Positions 36,846-57,902 of a DNA stretch of 64,000 nt are shown one piece after another. The notes under the pieces were generated by a model. The model was not told the DNA's origin and ran no database searches. It was given only the letters and a program-made list of their open reading frames with translations. Source of the DNA: Prochilodus magdalenae (taxonomy: Eukaryota > Chordata > Actinopteri > Characiformes > Prochilodontidae); the NCBI GenBank assembly GCA_024036415.1, contig JAMWET010001218.1, forward strand, positions 677,001 through 741,000, given 5' to 3'. The first letter of the stretch is position 1. Each line of letters opens with the position of its first letter. A program made the position numbers and the translations under genes.

Positions 36846-39500
36846 TCACCTACCATGTTTATTTAGATCTCAGAAAATGCTATAAAATCAGCAGTGTTCC
36901 AGTTTGCAAGAATCTCCTGCCAAATTTAAAGAATTTGAACCATTGGACAGGACTGGTTCATGTGCAAAATTACAAAGTGCGTGCTATTTCGTTCAGGGCA
37001 GACCGCATAGTGTGACTTTGATGACCAGCAACAATCAAGAACAAGAAATCTCTCTCACACTTTCAGCATAGGTTAATTTTACGTCTGTAGTGTGGGCTAG
37101 GCATAAGGAAAGGTGCTATTAATGCTGTGTAAGGATTAAGATGCACATTAATATGGGTGGGTGTGGGTACAGACTAAGCAGAGAAAGTATGAGTCAAGCT
37201 GTGCCAAGGGCTCTGAAGTCTTCTCAGAGCAGCATGGCATTCTGCCCTGGTGAATTTCCACACATGTCATATCTTATGGGCCTAAATTGCCAGTTGATGT
37301 GCTCAAAGCACGCTCTGTATTTACAGGCATGCTGTGGCCTGCTACTTCTTTGTATCATGCACACCAATAATACTTTTCTGTGCCTTTTGTGCTCATAGAA
37401 TGAGCTGTATGTCGTTTAAGAGGGTGCATTATAAGCGCTTTGCTGAACAGAGGCACTGGATCTGTGTGCATCTTTAATCCTTTGTGCACACATTTTAACC
37501 TTTGATTCTGGACTGAAAGAGCAGTAGAACGGTGAGGTACTGATGTTGAATGATTAGTTTTGAATCACAAATGACACTTCAGCTCATCCCAAAGGTATTG
37601 TATTGAGCTCCATTACTCCAGAGAACATATTTGCGTTGCTGCGCAGCTTAATGCTGGAGGCCTGTGCACTGCTCTTGCTGACTAGGCATTTGGCACGGTG
37701 ACTCTCAGCTCATGTACGGCTGCTTTAGAGGGTCCTCTGTATTGCACTGAACCATATTTACAGTAAACAACAATAAAATTGCAATGTGCTGTGTGACAAT
37801 GTAAAATTATTGTGGTGTAATTTATTATGGGGGAACCCATCCAATAATTAACCTCTATATAACTTAATCATGTAACCACAGTATAATTATTTGGTTGTTA
37901 AACATGACAAAAGAACTGAGTTTACTAATATGAATGACTCAGAACAGCTGTAAATTCAGAGTTCCCAGACTATTAACTGATTGGACTTTAGACTGAAATC
38001 CATTTGCTTTGAGCGACTCTATACCTTAATTGTGCTCAATTTATCAATATAAATAAGGGAACATTCAAAATGACCGAATATTTTAGTAGTAACTGTTTTA
38101 GTCGTAATCATTTCAGCCCATTTTGAGCAAGACTGAAAAATGCTAGCCAGTACATGACTAGCAACCACAGCCTTGTGTGCAGCTGTACACACATACAATT
38201 ATACAATGCTTTTTGCACATCTAAAAACAGAAGGATATTCAAATTAGTTAAACTAGTGCAAACACAATGTATCACATGTGTAAAAATATAAAACTGATTT
38301 TGAATTTAATGCCAACCACACGTGTTAAAAATGAGCAAAAACATCCAGTGGAACTTCTCACAACTAGCTATATGAACTGGCTACAGGTCAGTAACATGAT
38401 TAGGTATAGGAAGAGCATCCCAGAGATATAATCGCAAAGGACTTTGATTTAACTTGCTTTCAGATGGACTGAGGTGAGGTGAAAAACTGTCCCATGGTCC
38501 AGTAAATTGAAATCAGGTTTTTTACTAATTGGCATGGGTGACTGGCACATCTGTGAGGCTTCCATTAATCCAGATGACATCTTTTTTCAGAATGACAATA
38601 CCAAACCACATTGTATATGATGTATTACAACAGCACAGCTCCCTAGTAATAGAGTCTGAGTCCCAAACTGGCCTGTCTGCAGGTTAGACCTACCAGCTTT
38701 GAATCAGCTTTCAAAACTCAGCAATCATCTCCTCAGTTCCTAAATGCCAACAGCATGCTGCTCTAAAAAGAGTGCATGAACGTAGAGGTAAGCATGAACC
38801 AGCCACAACCTTTTTTTGCATGACAAAATTTAGATCTAGAATATTTAATCAAGGTGTGATACATTTCTCACACATATTTTAACTAAGGTGTGGATACAAA
38901 TTCTCATATTTAAGATAAGTTTTATTGCACATAGCAGAACAGAGGTAGATTACTGGGTTCTATTGCACATAGTAGAAAAGACTACTGAGGGGAGTGGCTG
39001 TTATACCGTCTGATAGTGGCCGGAAGGAAGGATCTGTGGTATCTCTCCTTCACACACATATTTCCCATACTGGCTTTGTTTTTGGGGTGTTCATTAATCA
39101 TTACCATTGCACATTGCATTGATTTAGTTGCAGTAGCTACAAAGCACTGAATCTATGAGTGCAGATCAGTCTGAAGTAGCACTGCTGATCAAAAAAGCAG
39201 GCGGATGAATTTGGTTGAATGTGACACGTGTGATATAACCTGAGAGCACCTCATTCTTGTTGAGACCTGAGTGATGTTCTCAAGACAATGGAATCTTTGC
39301 CATGGTGTGAACTCTGTTGAAACTCATCCTTGAATAACTGCCTACCATTTAATCATCCTGAACTCTCGTTCAAGAGTATCCAATAACTTTGCTGACCATG
39401 GGCCAGCAGAGTGAAGCTGCCCAAGAGACACTTTTTATGCACTGAAAAAAGGGTGTGGTTTGAGGTACAAAAAATACAAACCCCACAAAAAATACAAAAT
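36846..39500. other. Gene-free stretch
   Basis: No gene recognised. A block at about 38930-39050 resembles a dispersed retroelement end but is too degraded to classify. Confidence 0.4.
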
Positions 39501-39501
39501 A

Positions 39502-39790
39502 CACTCATCAAAAAATAGCTGCACCCAGAAGGAATGAACTGTCAAGAATGGAATTTGATGGGTAGATTTGACATTGTGATATTAACGAATCGTTCGTCCC
39601 TAACAAATTTTTTGCCCTTAACATTATGCAAACACTATGAAAATTTCGCATTAAGAAGACTTGGTTTCGTGTCAGAATGGTAGTGGGTCATCTTTAGCGA
39701 AGTGTCCCACATTTGTCTTGCTGGAGACAAACCTGTGTGTAGAGGTACCGTGGTCAGAGGGGTGATTTTTTTTTTTTGTCACATGTCTAT
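39502..39790. mobile_element. Partial element sharing termini with 46230-46622
   Basis: It begins after TA with CACTCATCAAAAAATAGCTG, then CACCCAGAAGGAA, matching the right terminus of the element at 46230-46622. Its other end is not evident. It is followed by the inverted fragment of the 17585-18024 repeat. Confidence 0.45.
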
Positions 39791-39879
39791 GTCACGCCTG
39801 CTGGTTCTCTTCTCATTTCAATCTTTTGGACTCCATTTGGCATTTGGGTATGTCTAAATGTTCAATGTTACTGTATAAA

Positions 39880-39931
39880 TAAATAAATAAATATATAAAT
39901 AAATATATATGTATGTATATATATGTATGTA

Positions 39932-39967
<36 letters not shown>

Positions 39968-40229
39968 CATATATATATACCAGTAAGAGCAGAGTGTGAA
40001 GGTTCAGTTAGCAGGTAAGAGCACAGTTCTGCTCAAAATATTGCACCATCACGTAGTGACACTATCCTGCAAGAAGAATGGCTTAAACTCCCTCTGACCA
40101 CTGTGCAGGACTTGTATATGTCATTCCCAAGACAAACTGACGCTGTATTGGCCGCAAAAGGAGGCCCTACACCATACTAATAAATGATTGTGGTCTAAAA
40201 CCAGGTGTTTCAGTTTCATTGTCCAACCC

Positions 40230-40319
<90 letters not shown>
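39880..40319. repeat. TATG/TG/TA microsatellites around Tc1-like copy c
   Basis: TAAA/TATG/TG tracts run to 39978. A truncated Tc1-like copy occupies 39979-40232 and lacks the left terminus. An uninterrupted TA run follows at 40233-40319. The TA run starts at the element's TA target site, so it probably expanded from it. Confidence 0.85.
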
Positions 40320-40321
<2 letters not shown>

Positions 40322-41355
40322 ATATACGAAAAAATATAGAACATGGCTTTTAAAGCGAATCTTCAGCACTCGCTCAGCATCAGAGTCGCAAATGTTTAAA
40401 AGAATGCAGGGAAATAAGCGCGCTGCTTGTTCAATCTTGAACACTACTCAAATTGTAGACTCATATAATTACTGTATCCCAGGTATATTCTTGTCAATCA
40501 AAGGACTTCACCCACAAATGCCTACAGTTAGCTGTTAGAAGTAAAGATGCTGTGTTTAGCACAGTGCTGAACATGCTCCTGTCTCAACGTTTTTGAAACA
40601 TGTTGCTGGCTTCACATTTGGAATGAGTTTACGGTACACAAGTTTAGACACGGCTACTCATAGACCGATTCTTTACTTTAAGCTTAAAGAACCGGGTCCA
40701 AGCCCCCCTTGAGCAAGCCAGAGGCAACAGTGGCGAGGAAAAACTCCCTTGATTAAGGAAGAAACCTCAAGAGGAACCAGGCTCAAGGGCGGAACCCAAC
40801 CTCCTCAGATAAACAAAAAGATTCTTTCAATTCTGTGTTCATAAGGTAAAACATCACATCTTTTCTTTCTGTTTTTATTAATATTTCATCTATCATACTG
40901 ACTCTTTTGGAATTTGTGGTATAACCTTCTTACTGCTTCCGGTGTAAGACCACTTCAGCTCTATCTCTATGTTATTTATCAGTCTCTAGGGCCGGTTTGG
41001 TGTTACACAGATCATTTATTTGAGTGTTGGGCTATTCCTAGCACAGCAGTGACACTGACATGAGAAGTGTAACGGTAGTATCTACAGAGCTGGAGTGTAT
41101 CAGGCAGTATGCATAGCACATCAGTGCCACTGTTGGGGTAAGAGTGAATCGCCATCCATCCAAATATCGAGCCAAGAGCAGTTGACCACTTATGAAGAAA
41201 CAAACCATAACTCATTCAATATGTGCATCAACAGACTGGTCTACAACATGATCATACATAAACTCTCTTTACCACTCTGAATTAGAAATTTCTTTTTTTA
41301 TTGCCTTTGAGATCAGTATAAATGATCAACGTGTATTTTGATGGGTGGTCTTCTT
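40320..41355. other. Intergenic DNA with dispersed repeat
   Basis: A block at about 40640-40810 (GAGGCAACAGTGGCGAGGAA, AACCTCAAGAGGAACCAGGC) is a common teleost interspersed sequence of unknown class. No gene recognised. Confidence 0.4.
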
Positions 41356-41566
41356 ACATTTACAGCATTTACCTGATGCTCTTATCCAGAGCAACTTACA
41401 AGGTTAATCATATTACAGGTAGGCCAGTGTGGTGTTAGGAGTCTTGCCCAAGGACTCTTATTGGTGTAGCACAGCATCACCCAGACTGGTATTTGAACCC
41501 CAGTCTCCCACATGTGGTGGTGGCTCTCTGGCAGGCAGTGTTATCCACTGAGCTACACCAAACACT
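41356..41566 (-). mobile_element. tRNA-derived SINE, copy 2
   Basis: Near full-length relative of 9966-10178 in the same orientation. It shares the A box GTGTAGCTCAGTGGATAACA, the CCACCACCACATGTGGGAGA block and the tail. Confidence 0.75.
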
Positions 41567-42553
41567 TTTTGTTTTATTCTAATAGCAGTCCAGGCTGAAA
41601 TATTAATAGCTTCAAAGGGAATGGGTGGAGCTGAACTGCAATAGTAGCAGACATTAGGTTGCAGAAATATCATGCAGACCAACACATTTCTGCATCGCAC
41701 TGTCCATAGACTGCACGGACTGGGAGAGTGAATACTTACCTTAAACGCTTTAATGCTACATTCAACTCTCTCTATTAAAACAGTAGGGGAAGGTTGGTCT
41801 GCATAATATCAGCTATATAATAAATACCCTGCAAGAGAAAGTTGTAGTAGTAGTTGTTGTAGTAGTTGTTGTGTGAGACAGATCAATTAGTTTTTACACA
41901 GACAGGAGAGGGCTATGTGTCATGTATGAGCCTCCTCCCCTGCCCGAAGCCGTGTCTGAATCACACCACAAGCTGAATATTTCAGTCAATGATAGTGTGT
42001 CAAAAGCTGTTGAGGTCCTTCAGATCCGCCCTGCTTAGACCTGCTGCAGTCCTGAGAATATGACTCATGACCCCTTTTCTCTTTTTTCTTTGTTCTCCTA
42101 GCCAGATTCTTGTTGATTCGTGTCAGGGGCAGAATATCTGTGTGCTTTATTCTCTTATTTATTCTTTTATCTGTGTGCTTTATTCTTTATTCTCTGCTCT
42201 ATTATATCTGAAACATGAATAATGAACCGTTAAAGTTCGTGTATTTTTAAATTCTTATGCCAGTCATTAATGAGTACATGCGTGTGACAGTATACTTCCG
42301 AAATGAAGTTAAACATGCAAACTGCAGGAAACCACATTTTCTTATGGTGGCCCTGCAAAGCACACATGGGTGGGCTGTCCTGTCTCTCTTTGGTCTCTTG
42401 TGTCAAGGACAAAGGTTATTCAAGCATATTAAACAAGGCCAGTGAAATGTTCTGACTGAATGCATGTCTTCACTCTCACGTTCATCAGACGAGATTTACA
42501 CAACTAGGTGTGTCTGGTTAATCAGTTCATAGCCTTTATATGAATGCACATTT

Positions 42554-42566
42554 ACTCTCTCTCTTT

Positions 42567-42640
<74 letters not shown>
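42554..42640. repeat. CT/CA compound microsatellite
   Basis: A CT run passes directly into a CA run. It is followed from about 42690 to 42775 by an inverted fragment of the element at 46230-46622. Confidence 0.9.
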
Positions 42641-42642
<2 letters not shown>

Positions 42643-43197
42643 AATGTGTGTCACACACATGCGGTCAACTCCAAGATGAATGGTATTCATCCATGTATCA
42701 GAAGGCCTAGTGTCACTCCATCTCCACCCTTACCACAAAATCTGCAGGAACTGTGTGAGAATATTTAAGCTGCATGGATTTGATGTATTCTACATGTGAA
42801 TTTAATGCTGATGTGAACATCTTCAGGGACATGTGTTTTCATGAGTAGCCCCACCTTACAGAGAGAGGTGGAACAATTGTAATTATATATAATATTATAA
42901 ATAAATAAGTCACATTGTTAGCATGTCAGTGATGTGGAAAGGACGAAGTGATGATGTTGGTAAGCTGAAAATGAGAACAGATAAAATTATCATGGAATCT
43001 CGCAGACCATAACTCTTCTAGGTTGCAGAACATGCAATGGATTTATTATGGGTGTGTCTCAGAGTGCATGTTCCAAATTTGACTTGACTTGACTAGCATT
43101 AGGTAAGCATAACTAATAAAGCTGTACATGAAGCTCATCGTCTCCAAACAAGTAGCTCCACATTTTCTTACACAACAAATCTTAAACAACAAATGGA

Positions 43198-43500
43198 GCA
43201 ATACTAATACTAATACTAATACAAATAGAAATAATAATACTAATATTAATACAAATAGAAATACTAATACTAATACTAATACAAATAGAAATAATAATAC
43301 TAATATTAATACAAATAGAAATACTAGTAGGCCTACTAATACTGATACTAATACAAATACTAGTACTAATACAAATACTAATACTGATACCAATACTAAT
43401 ACTGATACTAATACTGATACCATACTAATACTGACACTAATACTAATACTGATACTGATGCTAATACTAACACCAATACAAATACTGCTGCTGATGCTGA
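43198..43500. repeat. AATACT-type satellite with a higher-order unit
   Basis: Trinucleotide/hexanucleotide units (AAT ACT) are interrupted by ACAAATAGAAAT. A unit of about 60-66 bp is nearly duplicated at 43198-43330. Both strands are open here only because the repeat lacks stops. Confidence 0.85.
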
Positions 43501-43615
43501 TTCTGTGATGTTTAAGTAATATTATTTCATTTTATAGTGAATATATATATTATAATTAAGCAAAATATATATTAGAAAAAATATATATTAGGTATATATT
43601 CTTAATATAATTACT

Positions 43616-43757
43616 GCATTTTGGTTATTTGCAATTTGGCTGGATATAACAGTGTATACATAAAATATACATACATTAGTATTAGAATATATATATACAT
43701 ATACTAATACTAATGTATGTATACAGTGTTATATCCAGTCAAATATAACCAGAATGC
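43616..43757. mobile_element. Palindromic MITE-like sequence
   Basis: Left arm 43616-43685 and right arm 43704-43757 are inverted copies. Shared blocks are CTGGATATAACAGTGTATAC, ACATACATTAGTATTAG and GGTTAT near the outer ends. The AT-rich loop is under 20 bp. Confidence 0.65.
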
Positions 43758-44569
43758 TGTGTGTAAATCTTTTTGCTTATAAGCATGACAATTATGACAC
43801 CTAGTGGCTGAATACCACACATGACCAGTAAGGTACACCACAATTCAAAGGGATAAAATCAACATTTATTATTGTTCTAAATATTTCAAAAACATTGTAA
43901 AAATAAAAACATATCAGAATAGTTTTAATTTCCTTGTATGTGCTCTCCTTAGTGGCCAATTTTGGGAATATGTCATTTCTTTTTCTCACTATGCAGATTA
44001 TACCCAAACTCATATGCCTTTGAAAAAGAAAGGTACAAACTCTGTTTAGAACACCTGCTGGACCATTTTGAGGACATTAAGGCCAGGGTGGCATTAATGT
44101 TTTAATTTTTATAGAGAATAAAACTGAATGCCTGATTTTTGGCCCCATTGCTGCTTGCAGTGTCCTGTGAACTGATATGAACAACATTTCTAGGACTGTG
44201 ATTTTGTTGAACTGAGTCAGTAACTGAGTCAGGCCTTCTGTGCTTACAGTGGGTCCATAAAGCAGTAACTTGAAGTTTAACAGGAACACAGAAGTGAGTG
44301 TATATGTCTCCTATATTGACCATCCATTAAACGGACTAGCTTCATCCTCCTTGACCTACTCCAACCACACGTTCCACCAAGATCGCTTGGGTCCACTTAC
44401 CAGTTTCCTCTGGTTGTTCCTAAATCTAGTTTGAAGCAGAGGAGAGACTGAGTTGTGACACTGCCTGTTGTTTATGGATTTTGCTGTCACCGAAGAATGG
44501 AGCTATTGATCTTCCATAATAAGTAAGAAAGCTGTACAGCATTCAGAACATATACTATGTATAACATAA
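43758..44569. other. Gene-free stretch
   Basis: AT-rich DNA. Minus-strand frames of 70-73 codons overlap one another and match nothing known. Confidence 0.4.
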
Positions 44570-44733
44570 CACTACCACCCCATGTAGGAGATGGGGTTCG
44601 CATCCCAGGCTAACAAATGCTGAGCTACACCAATAAGAGTCCCTAGGCAAGCTGTTATCACTGCACTGGCCTACTTGTAATTTGAATAACCATGTAAGTC
44701 GCTCTGGATAAGAGCATCAGCTACATGTAAATA
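44570..44733 (+). mobile_element. tRNA-derived SINE, 5'-truncated copy
   Basis: Plus-strand member of the SINE family: GTTCGCATCCCAGGCTAAC (B-box area), AATAAGAGTCCCTAGGCAAG and the tail GTCGCTCTGGATAAGAGCAT. The A-box end is mostly missing. Confidence 0.6.
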
Positions 44734-45250
44734 CGTTTTATTTTTACCCCTTATGTCCTATTAGAATGTTTATGTGCTTTTACTAGCCAAATATAGTTGT
44801 AAATCATTTCTGCATGTATATATTCTAACTTCTCTTTATTCTGTACTATCAAAGAGGCAGTGCTGTTTACTGTGTCTTTGAGACTGATATAAGTAAATGA
44901 ACTCTTCCTGATCCTGGAATGGATCCGGAATGTACTGTATTGCACTTTATGTAGAAAGCAGAAAAACAGCCCTGACTGAAACTGCTTATGATTTTTTAAG
45001 ACTGCTGAAGACTTGTTTGGTGCATATGGGTAAATATCTATGTCCCCATTATTTAATTATTATCACAAAATTCAAATTGAGCCATTTGTCCACTTTAGTT
45101 TCCATATGAGAGATGGCACAAGAAGCTCTAGTTCATGTAGATCCTCACTGTGTACTGTTTAATAAGCCTTACCTCCTAACGTCCTAACTTTCCAATGTTC
45201 CAAAAATGCCCAAACTCTGAATCCACAATGCTAGAGGTTCCTAGAGGTTA

Positions 45251-45272
45251 CCCTAACCCTAACCCTAACCCT
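45251..45272. repeat. Interstitial telomeric repeat
   Basis: About 3.7 uninterrupted units of the vertebrate telomere C-strand repeat CCCTAA, with TTA just before. A 10-bp direct repeat, CTAGAGGTTC then CTAGAGGTTA, sits immediately on its left. Confidence 0.85.
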
Positions 45273-45753
45273 GTATGTGCTTGTCTCTATCCTTCAGTCA
45301 TAACCATGTGCTTTAGCTGTTGCCCCATTTCACCCTTCCCCAACTGGCTGTCAGACATTTCTCCTCCTTCGCCCAGGTGTTCGCTATTATGTCTGTTGTG
45401 TATCCAGCCCTTTGTTTCAGTCCCGCCTCCACTCTGTGTTCTGGGTTATTTGACATGCAGAATGTTCTCGTGTTTGTTCCTCAGTGTTTGTTCTTCTTGT
45501 TCTTTGTCGTTAAATTCCTCACTTACCAAACATCACACACGATAGTGTCTTATTTAGGAAATGACTCTCACTATCGACCATCATTGAATTTTATTGTCAC
45601 TAATAAGATACATGATTCCAAACCTCCTGAATGTTAGTGCATGTCACAATACATGGAGAAAACAAGAGGACCCTCCCTTATAATGTTACAGAAGACACAC
45701 ACACATACACACATATGACAGAAGTTATGTATTTTGGAATAATCAGGCTGTGC
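45273..45753. other. Gene-free stretch downstream of K-C
   Basis: Pyrimidine-rich DNA (about 45300-45530) with overlapping open frames lacking family resemblance. It runs up to the K-C polyadenylation signal. Confidence 0.4.
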
Positions 45754-45759
45754 TTTATT
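45754..45759 (-). other. Polyadenylation signal of K-C
   Basis: AATAAA on the minus strand, 72 bp beyond the K-C stop codon, at the same spacing as in K-B. Confidence 0.7.
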
Positions 45760-45830
45760 ATTTCGATCACAGCCTGTATGACTGTAGTATTGTAGTAATA
45801 CATGTGAAGTAGCATTCTGCCGTTGGATCC

Positions 45831-54378
<8,548 letters not shown>

Positions 54379-54464
54379 GGCTAGATGCTGATCCTCACCG
54401 AAGTGGCAACGTCCTTCAGAAATTAACCTTTGCGTTTGAGCTGAGGTTTCGCACGGAGAAGGTC

Positions 54465-54471
54465 TTATATA
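54465..54471 (-). promoter_or_regulatory. TATA box of K-C
   Basis: TATATAA on the minus strand, 87-93 bp upstream of the K-C start codon, at nearly the same spacing as in K-B. Confidence 0.7.
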
Positions 54472-57367
54472 GGCTCAGATGTCGGAGAACAAGGTCTGCT
54501 GCATCCCATCCCACAACATAGTCTGTACAAACACACCCTCCTTTCCAGTGAATAGATACTTCTTTTTTTTTCTCTTCTGTTCTTTAAAGAATGTTGGCAC
54601 ACAGCTGTGAAGACATGAAGAAAATGCAGGGACCCGACGCCTTGTGTTGAAATTGGCAAGCACCACCCTTCTAAAGATTTAACTAAGCACTAATGACATC
54701 TACACTGGAATTCCAGAAGTGTCACTTTCTCATCCTTCGGATTATCACTGAATACCTGTGACACCTACTTCAAATGGACCAGTATTCCCTCCCTGCATGA
54801 AAAGCAACAGCCTAGAACCAGGCTTAGCTTTCGTTGGAAAACTATTAAGAAAATTGTTTTTACACAACAGGCTTTCTGTCCATAAATAGTTTTCTCAGGA
54901 TAGGCAGTTGTTCCGCATCAGATCACACAGGATGGGCTGCAGGATAAGGTGCTGTAGTGACTCCGGCAGGCCTGGCGATCACAGCATAACCAAAAGGGAG
55001 AGCCAGAAGGTAACAAAGACATGAGGGCTCGCTGAGAAGCCAGCACCCTTTCACTCCACCATCAATTAACTGGGACTACACCACCAACATTTCTCAACAG
55101 GAAAACTAATCACCAAAAGCTTGAGTGAACAGTAGGCCTAGATTTGAAAGCTCTAGTCCTGAACTCTGACTGGAAGGTTACTTCAAAGCTGGAATTTGTA
55201 TGAAAAGGCCCCCTGATGTAACGTTATTAATTAATTCAATGTATGATTACAGTTATTCAGCCTTGATGTTATAAAGGAATGGACTGGCTTCTCTGTAGGA
55301 CAGTGGATTTCTTTTTGTAAGACTGTGAAGAAAAGCTATTCTTGTAATATAAGTAGAATAGTCATCAAAGGCCTGGGAGCCAGATGCAACTAAGAAGCTA
55401 TTAAAATTAAGTGTTAATGCAGCCAGTGTGTTTCCAGCACCTTTTGGCTCAAGAAGAAGAACGTCTGAGTCAAGTAGGAGGAAGTGACTAACCTAAAGTC
55501 CTATATACATTCCTCCATCTTATTAAGTTTAAATATGTCATCTGGTTAGACGGAAATACTCAGCTGTGAGTTGTCAGCATAGCAGTGGAAATGTATACCA
55601 TGTTTTCTGATAATGGTACCTAGTGGTAGCAAATATAAGGCAAATAATATAGGCCCTAGGACAGAGCCCTGTGGAACTCCATACTTTTGTGTGAGCAGAT
55701 GATTCACCATTTGCAGTTACAAACTGATAGCAATCACTCAGGTAAGATCTGATCCATAAAAGAGCTTGTTCCTGATACTCCTACAAAGTTCCCCAGCCTA
55801 TCTAGTATGATAGAGGGGCCTATTGTCAAATGCTGCACCAAGATCAAGCAGAACCAGCAAGGATATGCTTCCTTAGTGAATGAATAATAAAAGATCATTT
55901 ATTTTTCATTAGTGCTGTCTTAGTTTTATGAGGAGGCCTAAATACAGACTGGATTTTTTTTCATGTGTGTTACTTCTGTGCACTTAGGCACTTAATTGTT
56001 GTGCCACACCTTGCACTGAAATCTTTAATATGTTACCTTTATGAAATTGGCAAAGAAACCCAAATTGCCAATCCCTTCTACGCAACTGAAACACTGTTTG
56101 CCAGCAAGCCTCCTGGATAAATACATTTGCATTTTGTAGTCTGTATCATGGATTTACTGTAAGCGTTTAATGAAAATTATAACTGTTTGTGTTTTATCAG
56201 TTTAGTTTGTCTGTAACTGTGATCTAGGAAAAGCAATAGATCGCACTTTATTAGTGATCCAGGTAAATCCAGAGGGTTCGCTTACTTTTCCTGCCACTGT
56301 ATAGGGAGTGCAAGCACACTATAATGACGTGTTGAATTTTCCCACATCTGTGGCTACATTGTCCTCCTCTCTTGCTTTCAGGCTGGATGATAGATGGCCT
56401 AGCGTGCACAAGCATGACCAAAAGCTTCCATGCTCCATACAATAATCATCAGTGTTACTTCTGACAAACATAACACCTGAAGTCTCCTGCATACAACAAA
56501 AATACGCCTAGGTAAACTCATCTCTCTCTCTCTCACTCTTCCATTCCTCTGTGGCTTTGCTCGTTTATTCACAGACTTAATTCCAGTCTTTTAATGCCGT
56601 TCAGATAAGCCAAAGATACTGAAGTGTCTATTCATTAGCAAAACTCGACATCAAAACTCCTATGAATAGGTGGGATTTGCATTGTGTTTCCTGGAAAAAC
56701 AAGTACTGCTTTCAGTGCCCATCTGCAGGTAGACGGTGAATCCGCCGCATTCTGCAGAAGCATTAAAGTGCATGTTGTTGTCTCAGGTAGCAAATGTTTT
56801 TCTTAGTCTGGATTTTAAAAGAAATGGGTGTGTACACCTCCTACACATATTAGCCGTACCCAGGTCACAGGTCTTAGTCAGAAGACACACACAAAAGCTT
56901 GGGTTTCACAGGCAGTCTCTTCAGTTATTTGTTTATTTATTTGGTTATTTTCGATAGCTATCCGAATGTGACCAGCTCCTGTTACATTTCCATGAAGCTA
57001 CTTTAGAAAATAATAAGGTTTTTAACCCGAAAGCCTGGCGCTGCTGCACTGATAGGGAGGAGCAGGTTTTTGGCCACAGTTTGGTGATGACAGATTTTTT
57101 CCACTGTGCATTTTTGAACTAAATATTTTGTCTTTGTTTTTTGAAAAGTGAGTACTCACACTGTAGCCTGCTCAAAAACACAGACAGCATGCATTCTGTG
57201 CTGGTTTAAACCAGTCTCTGCTGGTCTGGTGCTGGTTTAGCTGGTTGATCAAATTACAACATAGGCTGGTTTTGCTGTAAGAATATAACATTACTTTTAA
57301 TAATGATTTAATTCCCCAAATCAGTTTGGGCCTTTAACTGTGGCCTTTTCTTTGTACAATGGATATA
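54472..57367. other. Intergenic DNA upstream of K-C
   Basis: A dispersed retroelement-like block lies at about 55480-55960 (GAGTTGTCAGCATAGCAGTG, GACAGAGCCCTGTGGAACTC); I recognise the text as a common teleost repeat but cannot class it. A short GCTGGT-rich stretch is at 57195-57285. No gene recognised. Confidence 0.45.
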
Positions 57368-57895
57368 CAGGTGTTGGACAATGAAACTGAAACACCTGGT
57401 TTTAGACCATCATTTATTAGTATGGTGTAGGGCCTCCTTTTGGCCAATGCAGCGTCATTTGGGCAGCCGTGGTTTCATGTTTTTTGGATACAATCCGGGT
57501 TAGCACCCGAACATCCCTTTCAGACAGCTTCCTCTTGCGTCCACAGTTAATCCTGTTGGATGTGGTTCGTCCATTTTGGTGGTATGCTGACATTACCCTG
57601 GATACCGTGGCTCTTGATACATCACAAAGACTTGCTGTCTTGGTCACAGATGCACCAGCAAGACGTGCACCAACAATGTGTCCTCTTTTGAACTCTGGTA
57701 TGTCACCCATAATGCTGTGTGCATTGCAGTATTTTGAGCAGAACTGTGCTCTTACCTGCTAACTGAACCTTCACACTCTGCTCTTACTGGTGCAATGTGC
57801 AATTAATGAAGACTGGCCACCAGGCTGGTCCAATTTAGCCATGAGACCTCCCACACTAAAATGACAGGTGTTTCAGTTTCATTGTCCAACCCATG
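57368..57895 (-). mobile_element. Tc1-like non-autonomous element, copy d
   Basis: Inverted relative to copies a-c, with the same termini (CAGGTGTTGGACAATGAAAC here) and TA flanks. It carries the longest surviving piece of the transposase of the four copies. Confidence 0.85.
57417..57710 (-). pseudogene. Tc1-type transposase N-terminal fragment, 97 codons
   Basis: Begins MGDIPEFKRGHIVGARLAGA. The first helix-turn-helix includes KTASLCDVSRATVSRVMSAY; the second segment GRKRKLSERDVRVLTRIV precedes TTAAQMT, as in Tc1 transposases. Full-length enzymes are about 340 residues with a DDE catalytic domain, which is wholly absent. The last residues come from fusion to the terminal repeat. It could at most bind DNA. 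Confidence 0.75.
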
Positions 57896-57902
57896 TATAT
57901 CG

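Noticed and set aside
40121..40538. Long Ile-Tyr repeat frames on both strands
   Set aside because: They read through the TA microsatellite and the Tc1-like terminus; no protein family.
42554..42690. Val-Cys and His-Thr repeat frames
   Set aside because: Products of the CT/CA microsatellite.
43046..43508. 125-126 codon frames on opposite strands rich in Asn-Thr or Val-Leu
   Set aside because: Both result from the AATACT satellite, which has no stops in either strand.
57469..57762. 97-codon plus-strand frame in Tc1-like copy d
   Set aside because: It is antisense to the transposase fragment; the minus-strand frame has recognisable helix-turn-helix residues.
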